Shown: positions 9,801 to 17,631 of the stretch, piece by piece
How positions within the stretch are numbered: the first letter of the stretch is position 1
How the letters are laid out: every line of letters starts with the position of its first letter
Assembly: GCF_020010905.1 (NCBI RefSeq)
Contig: NZ_JAGJBY010000002.1
Location: 3,348,001 to 3,412,000 of the forward strand
DNA: 64,000 bases
DNA from: Streptomyces acidiscabies
GTDB taxonomy: Bacteria > Actinomycetota > Actinomycetes > Streptomycetales > Streptomycetaceae
Reading direction: 5' to 3'
Made by a program: the position numbers and the translations under genes
The notes under the pieces: generated by a model
Databases searched by the model: none
Told to the model about the DNA's origin: nothing
The model's input: the letters and a program-made list of their open reading frames with translations, nothing else

Positions 9801-10322
9801 CCGCTCCAGCAGCACACCCGCCCGGTCCGCCCTGCCCGCCGCGAGAGCGCGCCCCACATCGGAATCGGGACCGAGCAGCACCATGACGTGCTCACCGACA
9901 GCCTCCTCCCAGGACAGCACCGCACTCTCCCCGCCACCGGCCCGCCCCCGGTGCGCGGCGCTCACCAGACGGCACACATCCGCCCAGCCCCGCCCGCCGT
10001 CCCGGGCAAGGAACAAGACCCGGGGCGCGGACTCGTCGACGAAGACACCACCACGCGCCGGCGCCCGGACCCGGCGGCGCAGGTCCGGCCCGTCCGGCTC
10101 GACAGGCATCCCGACAGCGAGATCCACGCCGAACACCGGGCGCACGCCCGCCCGCGCACTCGCCTTCGCGAACCGCACCGCGCCACCGAGACTGTCACGG
10201 TCGGTCAGCGCGACCGCGTCCATGCCCCTCTCGACGGCCCGCCGCGCGAGAACATCGGGGTGCGAGACGCCGTAGCGCAGCGAGTACCCGGAGACCGTGC
10301 GCAGATGGGTAAACGCGCGCAT
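6861..10322 (-). CDS. DnaE-type DNA polymerase III alpha subunit (error-prone class)
   Basis: A 1153-residue polymerase, the length of DnaE2-type enzymes. Order: a PHP domain (about 1-230), palm with GSAAGSL (391-397) and the catalytic PDIDVDV (about 428-434), thumb/fingers, a helix-hairpin-helix/OB-fold C-terminus (the VILTTLDDTSGVVDC type strand is the OB fold). The N-terminal PHP motif reads HLRTVSGYS where active PHP domains have HxH, so its metal site is probably broken. ATG 10322 is chosen because residues 3-18 align with the normal DnaE N-terminus and the LexA-like box would otherwise fall in the coding region. The gene is followed by the overlapping ImuB-like gene. Together they suggest a translesion synthesis cassette. 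Confidence 0.85.
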   Translation of the reverse strand: MRAFTHLRTVSGYSLRYGVSHPDVLARRAVERGMDAVALTDRDSLGGAVRFAKASARAGVRPVFGVDLAVGMPVEPDGPDLRRRVRAPARGGVFVDESAPRVLFLARDGGRGWADVCRLVSAAHRGRAGGGESAVLSWEEAVGEHVMVLLGPDSDVGRALAAGRADRAGVLLERWRERFGGEALRIEVVCHGNGSGGTGFGSVRHAARSLAFAADQGVLPVLTNAVRYADPGSGPVADVLDSARRLVPIDRHGVRDSGERWLKPPQEMFRIARRVAEAAGYGPRTAHRLLEVTEETAAGCRVDPEVLGLGRVFVPEPDRIGAAGRAPQQVLREVCEAGLVRRGYDRDERYRMRMEDELALIGRLDYAGFFLTVHQVVRDTRDLGIRAAARGSAAGSLVVHLLGIAAGDPVAHGLIMERFLSEDRAELPDIDVDVESARRPEVYRAILGRFGPQRVAAVAMPETYRVRHAVRSVGLALGLDPADIDRLAKSFPHIRARDARTALRELPELRTIDPDAYGPRMWDLVEALDGLPRGMAMHPCGVIISDASLLRRTPVVPTPGAAFPMSQFDKRDVEDAGLLKVDILGVRMQSAMAYAVAETERATGRRIDLDDPAQVPADDAETFQLIQSSQTLGCFQTESPGQRDLVARLRPENLHDLVTDISLFRPGPVAADMITPLLKARAGTQPRYPHPDLEPVLRETHGVLVFHEQIIRTLTVMTGCTLAFGDYTRRALSDPGLAGRIRDWFEREARGRGYPPQTVEEVWGLVSSYAGFGFCKAHGLAFAVPSYQSAWLKAHHSAAFYAGVLTYDPGMYPKRLILADARRRGVPILPLDVNISDTAYRIELVSNTGGGGPVYGVRLALSDVRGMSDAEAERITAGRPYAALDDFVTRATPSRPVAERLVQVGALDQFGDNRRDLLLHLTELYRRHRSTSPGQLTLTDDGRAAPLMLPDMDDTERLAAELGALGLDASRHLMADHQELLEELGVVPAARLKDLPHGQAVLVAGAKSAVQTPPVRSGKRVIFTTLDDTSGVVDCAFFEDSHDGAAHTVFHSWLLLVRGVVQRRTTQGGTAVSVTGHAAWDLTHLADLRRTHGLNAVADHLSTPTISAAPPPGAERVLTTQTGFALHPWADLQPPGDPVKQRGLWHRGPGSAG

Positions 10323-10411
10323 ACCGCACACCCCATCACCCTCAGCTCCTCTCACCGGCCCCGTACGCCGCACCAGCCACTCCGGCGCGCTGACCTCACC
10401 ATAAGCCATTG

Positions 10412-10427
10412 TCGAATACATGTGCGA
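10412..10427. promoter_or_regulatory. Putative LexA (SOS) box
   Basis: TCGAATACATGTGCGA differs at only two of the twelve conserved positions from the actinobacterial SOS box TCGAAC-N4-GTTCGA. It lies 90 bp upstream of the dnaE-like start, a suitable place for repression of the dnaE/imuB-like operon. Confidence 0.6.
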
Positions 10428-10825
10428 TTTGAGAGGGGGGTGCCGGTGCCTGCGGTGGGCAGTACTCCTGCTGGTTCGCGGGGGCGTGGAGATCAGGTTC
10501 TGGAGGTGGCCGGCCGGGGGAGGACGGGTGCTGGGGGCTGCCGTACTGCGAGAGGGCGCGGTGGGGGCAGGGGCGGCGAGCGCTGCACGCGTACTGCACG
10601 GCACGGGATCTGCCCCCAGCAGATTCCCGCTCAACATGAAGGTGTACACGCCTGGCCTGAGGACGTGCACGGTGCCGCGAGCCCGGTCGCGAGGCGCGTC
10701 CTGCCCGTTGCCGAGGGCCCGCAGATGCAGAAACTCTCCCGTCGCCCGATCTATCCGAGGCACTTGAGCGCGTCCTGCGGAGCAGGGGCCGGCACTGTGG
10801 CGGGAAGCGAACTCGCCAACGTCGA
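10428..10825. other. Intergenic region, no supported gene
   Basis: About 400 bp between the dnaE-like promoter and the end of the next minus-strand gene. Open frames exist on both strands, but none has a ribosome binding site or recognisable protein. Its left end likely carries the promoter of the polymerase operon. Confidence 0.5.
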
Positions 10826-11449
10826 TCAGCGGTACAGAGGGTCCCAGGGGTCGTGCGGCTCGGAGTACGCCTGTGAAACGGTGCGCCCCCAGTTCCCTCG
10901 GGTGTCGAGGCGGGCGTCGCGGACGGTGAGGTGCTGCTGCGCGCCTGGCAGGAGGGCAGTCAACTCGGCGGGAGGCTGGGGCGGCTGGAGGGGAGGCTGG
11001 TCGCCGGGCGGGAGGCTGCTGCGCGTCTGCTCGTACCACCAGCGGAGCCACGTGTAGAGCACGGACGGGTACAGCTCCGCGGGCCCCGGCCGGTCGCCGC
11101 ACACCTCTACCGCGTACCCCGTGGGTTCCTCCTGGTGCCGTCCGGCGTTGTCACGGATCCACACGAGGGCACTACGGGGGGTCGTGACCGCGCCGATCAC
11201 CAACGCGCCGAAGCGGTAGCGTGCCACGTTGTCGTGGAGCGTGCTCCGGGCCTGAGAAGTCTCCTGGCCGCGGGCGTCCGCGACGACGACCGAGGCAATG
11301 GACGCCACCGACTCATCCGATGCCGGGGCCAGCAGATGCACATACCGTTGCCGCTCCGGCTCGTGCGACGGACGCGGTGCGCTCACCGCCATCCCGACCC
11401 CGAGGACGGGATTCGCCGTGATGACCTGGCTTTCCACACTGCAAGGCAT
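10826..11449 (-). CDS. Unrecognised protein, Pro-rich C-terminal part
   Basis: A 207-residue protein from ATG 11449, which has GGAGAG eight bases upstream. It contains predicted strands (RYRFGALVIGAVTTPRSALVWI) and an aromatic helix (YTWLRWWYEQ), then a proline/glutamine linker (DQPPLQPPQPPAE) and a charged tail. I recognise no family. Codon bias is good, so it is probably real. It may be in one transcript with the 301-residue gene starting at 12489, from which it is separated by 134 bp. Confidence 0.6.
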   Translation of the reverse strand: MPCSVESQVITANPVLGVGMAVSAPRPSHEPERQRYVHLLAPASDESVASIASVVVADARGQETSQARSTLHDNVARYRFGALVIGAVTTPRSALVWIRDNAGRHQEEPTGYAVEVCGDRPGPAELYPSVLYTWLRWWYEQTRSSLPPGDQPPLQPPQPPAELTALLPGAQQHLTVRDARLDTRGNWGRTVSQAYSEPHDPWDPLYR

Positions 11450-11583
11450 CACGATGCTCTCCGCAACATTCACCGCAGTCCTCCGGGTTCGTACAGCAGG
11501 TCTCAGAGTTTCACGCGGCCCCGGCGCGCCGAAAGGCAGCCGCCCGCTCGCTCCGGACGGAGCGCGGGTGTGTCTGCCGGCGT

Positions 11584-12489
11584 CTACCGTGCCCGGAGCG
11601 CGCCGCGGAACTGGTTCCACAGGACCGCGTTGTACCTGCGGGGGTCCGCCTCCCGGGGCATGGCGGCGGAGGCGATGTACAGGTCGGCGACCGTGTGCTG
11701 CCCCTGTACGGACGGCGCTACCCCGGTCGCCCGGGCCAGCGCGAGGCGGACGTGCGCGGCCTCGACATCGCGCAGGTGCTGCCGCTGGCTTCCGCACTCG
11801 GCGGTGACCATGAATCCGTCCACGGCGAGCGCATGCAGCGGCCTTCCGCAGTCGGTGCACATGAGCAGCGGGAGGTTGTCGCGGGTGACCAGGTACACCT
11901 GGAACGCCTCGATCCGCAGGGGGCCGTCGTCCACCGCCGGGACCGCGGGCGGGATCGGGCCCTGCGGCCGGTAGCTGTTCAGGTGCGAGGCGAGGCGGCG
12001 GGCCGCGTGGTCCAGAGGGGAGGGCGCAGGGCCTTCCGGCCCGTGCTCGTGGAGGAGGCTTGTGCCGTACCAGCTCAGCATTCCGTTGTACCGGTCTGCC
12101 ACGGCGGTGACGATCTGTCCCAGAGGGGTGCTGAAGGGGTTGTCGCTCTGGTGTGCGGCGGCCAGGGCTTGCCTGATCTCTGAGGTGACGGGGTGTTCTT
12201 CCCCGGGCGGGACCGGCACGTCGAGTGCCGTCAGCAGGTCCGCGACGGGGATGTCGCGGGGGGCGGCGGAGTCGGAGTGCGCGCGGGCGAACAACAACAA
12301 GGCCAGTACGTGGAGTTCGGCGACGTGGCTGTCGTCGCGGTACCGGTCGCTGAGGATGCGGGCCGCTTCGATGACCGCACCGTGCCACGCGGGGGGAGCG
12401 GTGGTGTGGAGGAGCAGGCTCACTTCCAGGGAGAGGGAGTGAGGGGCCTCGTACGTGTCGGTGATGTGATCATGATCAGCGGCAGGCAT
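11584..12489 (-). CDS. Unrecognised protein with C-terminal zinc-binding segment
   Basis: A 301-residue protein starting MPAADHDHITDTYEAP. The N-terminal half is helical; its segment ELHVLALLLFARAH followed by IPVADLLTALDVPV resembles segments in the proteins at 13919, 15579 and 21620, suggesting a shared module. The C-terminal part has a CTDCGRPLHALAVDGFMV segment and a later Cys (AECGSQ), probably a zinc knuckle, ending in helices. No family recognised. The frame extends upstream of 12489 but with poor bias, so the ATG at 12489 is preferred. Confidence 0.62.
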   Translation of the reverse strand: MPAADHDHITDTYEAPHSLSLEVSLLLHTTAPPAWHGAVIEAARILSDRYRDDSHVAELHVLALLLFARAHSDSAAPRDIPVADLLTALDVPVPPGEEHPVTSEIRQALAAAHQSDNPFSTPLGQIVTAVADRYNGMLSWYGTSLLHEHGPEGPAPSPLDHAARRLASHLNSYRPQGPIPPAVPAVDDGPLRIEAFQVYLVTRDNLPLLMCTDCGRPLHALAVDGFMVTAECGSQRQHLRDVEAAHVRLALARATGVAPSVQGQHTVADLYIASAAMPREADPRRYNAVLWNQFRGALRAR

Positions 12490-13088
12490 GGTGCCATTGT
12501 GCCTGTGCGGACGGGCTCCTGTCCGCAGATGCTGGAGTTGTGGGGCTGTTTGTCCCGCCATCCCCGAACGGGTGTGTGGCTGTGCGCACTTGGCGGTCGT
12601 GGAGCACTGCCCCTCTGGGCGGCGGGGACTGAGGAGGTCTGCGGCTTCGACCGGGGTGCCGTCGGCGGACGGCAGGACACGAGCGACGGCGAACGAGGGT
12701 GTCCCGGCGTGGCGGACACCCGGAGCGCTTGGCCGGGGTCCACCGGGGTGACGGTCTCGGGGGACCCGGCCGACGGCGATCCTCGGATGCTCGTTGTGGC
12801 CACCGTGGAGGACGGCACCACCGGGGCGGTCGTCAGGGACAGGCTCGCGGTCAGCCAACGCGGCGGCCGGTGGGCGAGGAGGCCGGGCCTGCCTGGTCTC
12901 CCGGTCCGCTTCGGCAAGGTCAGGGCTGGGCGGCGGACGTACTCCGGACCGCTCTGGCAGGCACCGGGCCGTCGTCCGGTGCCGCCACGCGACGCCGGAG
13001 TGCGGAGGACTTCCGACTGCGGCCCGCGTTCTCGCGCGAAGGCGGGCTTCCTCCTTGTCGCAGGGATGGCTGTGCGTATCGTGGGCCC
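12490..13088. other. Intergenic region between divergent genes
   Basis: About 600 bp. Several frames are open through it on both strands because of the high GC content, but none shows a recognisable domain or a convincing start. It must contain promoters for the minus gene at 12489 and the plus gene at 13089. Confidence 0.5.
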
Positions 13089-13571
13089 ATGAGCGATGCA
13101 GCCGACCGTGTCATGGCGTTGACGATGGGGCGCGATCTGTCCCGGCCGGAGTGCGTGGGTGACGAACTGTGGGATGTTCCGGTGGGGGAGATCCGGCTGG
13201 AAGTCGTCATTCCGCCGTGCGGCTGCGACTACGGTGACTGCACCGCGATGAACGGTGAGTACAGGACCGCCGAGTGCCCGGCATGCGGGACGTCGGAGGA
13301 CCTGCATCTGATGGGCCGTTGGACCGGGCCCGTCACTTGCCGCTGTCCTGAGTGCGGTGACACCTGGCGTCTCGTTCCGGGGGATCCGGACACGGAGACG
13401 TATTTCATGCGGCGGGCGATCACCGAGGCGGTGAAACTACAGGGGAATCCCCGGTTTTCGAGGTCTCCCCGGGATTCTTCCCCGTCTGATCGCCCTTCTG
13501 CGCCGTCCGGACGACGGACGCCCCGCAATCGGCCGAGCGGGACCTCGCCGACAAGGTCCCGGGTGCAGTAG
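13089..13571 (+). CDS. Small zinc-ribbon protein, unrecognised
   Basis: A 160-residue protein beginning MSDAADRVMALTMGRDL. The middle contains cysteine pairs: CGCDYGDC, CPACG and CRCPECGDTW, enough for two zinc sites arranged like a double zinc ribbon. The last 45 residues are a Ser/Arg/Pro-rich disordered tail. I know no family with this exact pattern. The frame continues upstream of 13089, but the ATG there fits the beginning of clean coding sequence. It stands alone between minus-strand genes. Confidence 0.6.
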   Translation: MSDAADRVMALTMGRDLSRPECVGDELWDVPVGEIRLEVVIPPCGCDYGDCTAMNGEYRTAECPACGTSEDLHLMGRWTGPVTCRCPECGDTWRLVPGDPDTETYFMRRAITEAVKLQGNPRFSRSPRDSSPSDRPSAPSGRRTPRNRPSGTSPTRSRVQ

Positions 13572-13918
13572 CCGCCGTACGCGGTTGAGGTCCCGGTACG
13601 GGGAGCCGACGCGTACGCAGGCCGGTGTTGCGGGTGTCCGGAAACTGGCTTCCCTGGCACAGGGAGAGATGTCGGGCACCCCCTCTTCGCGTGGGCGAGT
13701 GATGCCTGACGCAGTGAGGGGGCAAGGTGGCTAGGGCCGCTGAACGCCGCCCTAGCCAGGCAAGGAGTTCACCGAAGCTGTGCTCGTGTCAGCTCGTCGA
13801 CCGCCCACGGTCCGCTGAACCGTGGCCGGCCGCGGTCTTGCCCGCTTCGTCTTTGTGGGGCGGCGGGCGGGTGTCTGGAGATCACCGGCCCAGGTGCGGG
13901 GTTTGGGTGAACTTCCGG

Positions 13919-14917
13919 TCAGTGGGGAGGGGGCTGGTCGGTTTCCTGGGGGCGCAGGGACTCCAGCCAGATACGGAGTTCGGAGATGAGGAGCAGGGTC
14001 TCGTCGGTCTGTGCGCGCAGTGGGCCGGGGACGTGGGTGTTGTCCCAGTGGCGCAGGTCAGCGGGTGGGGCGGGCTCGGCTGCCCAGAGTTGTTCGATGT
14101 CGCGTGTGCTCTCGCGCAGCCTGAGGCACGTACCGCCGTGCCCGGAGAGCGCCATCGCGAAAACGGAGAGGTAGCCCTCAGTCGTGCGCGGCAGGGTGTG
14201 GGCGGCCGTGCTGAGAGCGGTTCCGACGGCCAGCAGGTGACGGGCCTCGTACAGCCACAGCCTGTATCCGTCCGGACCGGTGGGCAGAGCCGGGTCGTCA
14301 CGGACGACACCGGCGGCAGAAAACGCGTGCCCGGCTGTTCGCAGGTCCTCCGGGGTGACGCGCCAGCGGCCGTCGGTGCGTCTGAGCGTTGCATCCTCCC
14401 GGAACGCTCGGGAGGACCTCACGTCCGTCGGCCAGTCGCCTTGAGTCCATCCGGGCGTGGACCGCATCTCGCGGATGCGGAACCCGACGGTGCCGCCGGG
14501 GCGGTCCCGGTCCACGTGACTGTTCAGAACGCCGGCGACGTGATGGAGCAACTCGGGGGACAGTTGATCGCCGAGTCCCCGAGGCGCAGTATCGGGCAGC
14601 AGTTCCCCCGCCGGAGCAGGTGGACCGTCCGCCATCTGGAGACATTCCTGCGGGAGCACGGAAACCTCGACCTCATCGACGAGAAGCCCACGGCTGTGTG
14701 CGGCACGCCACAGGACCAGCGCGATCACGGCCGTCTCAGCAGCCCACTCTTCTTCCAGAGCCGGTCGGGAGTACACGAGTCGGAGGCGTTCCTGGGCATC
14801 GATGCCGCAATCCTGCTCCATCCGCCAGTCGACAAACTGGCGGGCATGTTCTCGCGCGCGCTCCCGCGATCCGTGGCCGTACTGATCCCGATGTCGACGC
14901 TCCCAATCCCACTCCAC
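13919..14917 (-). CDS. Unrecognised protein with shared N-terminal helical module
   Basis: A 332-residue protein starting with GTG at 14917, just downstream of an in-frame stop. Residues about 55-100 (AAETAVIALVLWRAAHSRG, then a Val-rich segment) resemble segments of the proteins at 11584, 15579 and 21620. The second half is helical with a segment YEARHLLAVGTALSTAAHTL. No catalytic motif is visible and no family is recognised. Codon bias is that of a real gene. Confidence 0.62.
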   Translation of the reverse strand: MEWDWERRHRDQYGHGSRERAREHARQFVDWRMEQDCGIDAQERLRLVYSRPALEEEWAAETAVIALVLWRAAHSRGLLVDEVEVSVLPQECLQMADGPPAPAGELLPDTAPRGLGDQLSPELLHHVAGVLNSHVDRDRPGGTVGFRIREMRSTPGWTQGDWPTDVRSSRAFREDATLRRTDGRWRVTPEDLRTAGHAFSAAGVVRDDPALPTGPDGYRLWLYEARHLLAVGTALSTAAHTLPRTTEGYLSVFAMALSGHGGTCLRLRESTRDIEQLWAAEPAPPADLRHWDNTHVPGPLRAQTDETLLLISELRIWLESLRPQETDQPPPH

Positions 14918-14921
14918 GCGT

Positions 14922-15145
14922 GAACGTTACCGCGCCACGCGGCCGACTCCATTGCCTCGGAGACATCGATGCCACGACGGAGGGCGTGATCGCTCTCCTT
15001 CCCCAGCGAGCGGGTGAACTCCGCCTCGACGAGGTGATCTTCAGCGCGGAGATCATTGCCACGGGCACGGTGTCCCCGCTCGGCTCCGGAGCCGGACCGG
15101 TCGGCGAGGCGCGCATCACCTTCGCGTTCTCCCGAGCCGAACTGG
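14922..15145 (+). pseudogene. Fragment of a strand-rich (Pepco-like) protein cut by an IS remnant
   Basis: A plus-strand frame from GTG 14922 gives ELRLDEVIFSAEIIATG followed by SPLGSGAGPVGEARITFAFS. This alternating beta pattern with a central LLGxG turn resembles small domains, such as Pepco, that accompany bacterial conflict-system proteins. The good coding pattern stops at about 15145, exactly where the transposase remnant on the other strand begins. I infer a truncated gene; the family link is tentative. Confidence 0.35.
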
Positions 15146-15421
15146 CGCGCCACTTGACGGAGTGGCAGTACACCGCGCTCCTGGGCGGCAGGTCGTGTGG
15201 GAGGCAGCGCACTGGCAGCCGGTCCGGGCCTGGTGGAGGATCGCGTACCGGCCCGCATGCCCGCCGGCCGAGGGGTGCCTCGCCTTCCGGGCCGTGGTGA
15301 CCGGCCGGATCAACTCCCGCGCCTCGTCCGGCAGATCACTCGGGTACGGCTGGCGCTCGGCCCCGCTTCCCAGCGGACCGCGCCCATGCCGACCGGAGAG
15401 CGTGGAAAGCGGGTAAATCAC
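15146..15421 (-). pseudogene. IS5-family transposase remnant (N-terminal part, frameshifted)
   Basis: Reading the minus strand, YPSDLPDEARELIRPV and AILHQARTGCQ match the N-terminal domain of IS5/IS4-like Streptomyces transposases (consensus YPSDLxDxxWxLIxPLL and AILYVxRTGCxWR). A frameshift then moves the match to LPHDLPPRSAVYCHSVKW, equivalent to LPxDFPPWxTVYxYFxxW. Everything beyond this, including the DDE catalytic core, is absent. It is an inactive relic. Confidence 0.75.
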
Positions 15422-15578
15422 CCGAAAATTAAACGAGAAATGTCGAAAGATAGCAGAACGCTCACTTGTGGACTTGACGGATCAGGATACGGGCCAAGGC
15501 CGGCAGCGTGCACGTGCCAACGCCGTTCTGCCGCAGGCCATTTCGTCGTGCGCATGGGGCTCCGCCTACGATGCGCTC

Positions 15579-17398
15579 ATGACCGACGACACGGTGGCGC
15601 GACGCTGGGCAGGGGCACTCGCGAAGATTCACGAACTCAAGATCTACGACCATGCGGAGACGAGAGCCCTCGCCCTGGTCTACTACCTCATCGCCATGCA
15701 GGCCGACCGTGAGGTGGACAGTGTCTCCCTGTGCGAGGTCCGTTACCGGCTCGACGACCTGTTTTCCTTGCAGCAGGACATAGTTCAGTTTCTGGGCGGC
15801 CCGGACACTCCGCCGGGGCCCTGGAGACGCCCAAGGCCGTCTCCGCCGTCCGGCACGCGTGGTCGGTGGTCAACCTCACGCGCCATGAAACGCTCGAAGA
15901 CGTGGTGCCGTCCGAATCGGCCGACGATGTCCGTGGCACCGAACGCGCCACCCCTGACAGCTACTTCGAACACGCCGCGCAGAGATTTCGCGTACAACTG
16001 GACCGCATGCTGCTGGAGTCGGCGGGCGGGATTCTGTTGTGGTCGGCCGTGGAAGCCGCGGCAGGCGTCCACGCCGGGCGATCCGGCCGGGTCTGCTCCG
16101 TCGTGTGGCCGATGGACCACGAGCGGCGCGCGACCGGCCCGGCTCCCCTCTGCGTCCGGGTCGAGTTCAGTGACACTCACGAGATGGCCGACATGGCTCC
16201 CGGTGAGCTGGTGATGCTGCCCGAGTGGGACCCGAAGTTCGTCGTGGTCCAGGCCGACGAGCCATTGCCCACCGAGTGGGCCGCCTGTGTCCTGCTGAGC
16301 GATACAGAAAGGAAGCCTGTCTGGCGGCAGGAGGCGATCGACGCGCTGCGTGAGGGCTGGAAGGGTTACGGTCGGCTTGTCGTCCTGGTTCCCGAGGATT
16401 CCGGGGCGCACCCGGTGGCCGGGGGGCACAGCGTCTGGGCGGACCGGGCATTCGCCTGGGCCGACGAGGTCATCGCCGGGGTCCCGTCCGCCGGCCCGCT
16501 CCCGCCCCGGCTCCTTCCGGACCGGGCCGCGGACGCATATAGCGGCCCCTCCCGGCTCACCCTCCTGCTCACCGGCACCGAGGACTCCACGGAGCTACGC
16601 TCGTGGGCCCGCCGCAACAGCATCCCGGCTGCCGCCACGCCGGCCGGAGCCGCCACCATCGTTCTGGACCGCATCCGCAGAGGACTCGAACGCGCGGGCG
16701 GCTTCCGCCAGGTCCCTCTGCTCGTAGCCCGTACCGGCGAGTTCGACGACTGGCGCCGGGCGCTGCGCACTGCGCGCACAACCCTGGTAGGCGCGGACAT
16801 CCACTGGATCCAGCATGACGACACCGCCGAGCCTTCCGTCACCTGGTGGGCGATGAGCGTGCGGGTCCGCCACCCTGATCACCGCATCACCACCGACCTG
16901 CTCGTCGCCCGCGCCACGGTGGTCAGCATTGTCGCCTACCGCAGCCACCCCCGCTGGACCGACAGCGAGGTCGTCCTGGTCGAAAGCGACGGCAGCGGAA
17001 CGGGCTACGGCCCGGAGAAGGAGCTGGTTCTGCCCACCGCCACCTTCGATTGGTGGGCGCCGGGCGGTACCTCGGAGAAGACTGCGCCGATCGTGCAGCA
17101 GGTGCTCGGCCTCAGCATCGAACCCGGGCGTATCCGTCCCTTCCGTGGCCGCAACGACTCTTCCCTCCTGGCCGCCACGCGCGTGCTGGCCGTCGTCAAA
17201 CTCACCGACGAGGAGTTCGACCAGATCAGACAGCCCTCCGCCAACGGCGAGGACGGCAGGGCGTCCACGGTCGTCTGCCGTGTCGCCGACCTCCTCACTC
17301 ACCCTCTCTGCGACTGGGCCACCATTGGCGCCGTCACCCGCGCGATCACCCCGACAGACCCGGTCTCATTCGGCAGCCTCCGTCCCGAGATCTACTGA
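15579..17398 (+). CDS. Degenerate nucleoside deoxyribosyltransferase/Nudix-like protein with frameshift
   Basis: Coding sequence begins at ATG 15579 (MTDDTVARRWAGAL) and continues in another frame from about 15815 to the stop at 17398; one base appears to be missing in the CCGGGGCCC run near 15811-15819. The N-terminal module (AETRALALVYYLIAM) resembles those at 11584, 13919 and 21620. The rest parallels the protein at 19826: VWRQEAIDALREGW and RLVVLVPED match its transferase domain, and DSEVVLVES plus CDWATIGAVTRAI match its Nudix half. However, the EFG catalytic segment and the Nudix glutamates are missing (QQVLGL replaces the REx2EExG core). So it looks like a paralogue that lost both active sites, perhaps a regulatory pseudoenzyme. 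The frameshift could also be a sequencing error. Confidence 0.6.
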
Positions 17399-17631
17399 CC
17401 CCGGAGCCGGGACGACTTCTGAGCGCCCACGCGGCGCTGAGCCGGTCATCTCCGCGGCGACCGCAGTGGACGCCCGCGGCAGAGTCTGCGCGCCGGTACC
17501 GTTCGTGCCGGCCTGTTCATACGTCCCCACGGGCACCTCTCGCTGCGCCACCACACTAACCGGACACTTCCGGCGCTTGCCTGCCGATCGTCCGCACAGG
17601 AAGAGTTCGCAGAGTCGGCCCGGCTGCCCCG

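Noticed and set aside
10420..10767. 115-residue plus-strand ORF upstream of dnaE
   Set aside because: Low-complexity Arg/Gly-rich translation, begins inside the LexA-like box, no ribosome site.
12420..13307. 295-residue minus-strand frame covering the gap before 13089
   Set aside because: Overlaps the zinc-ribbon gene in antisense and shows no domain; typical high-GC shadow.
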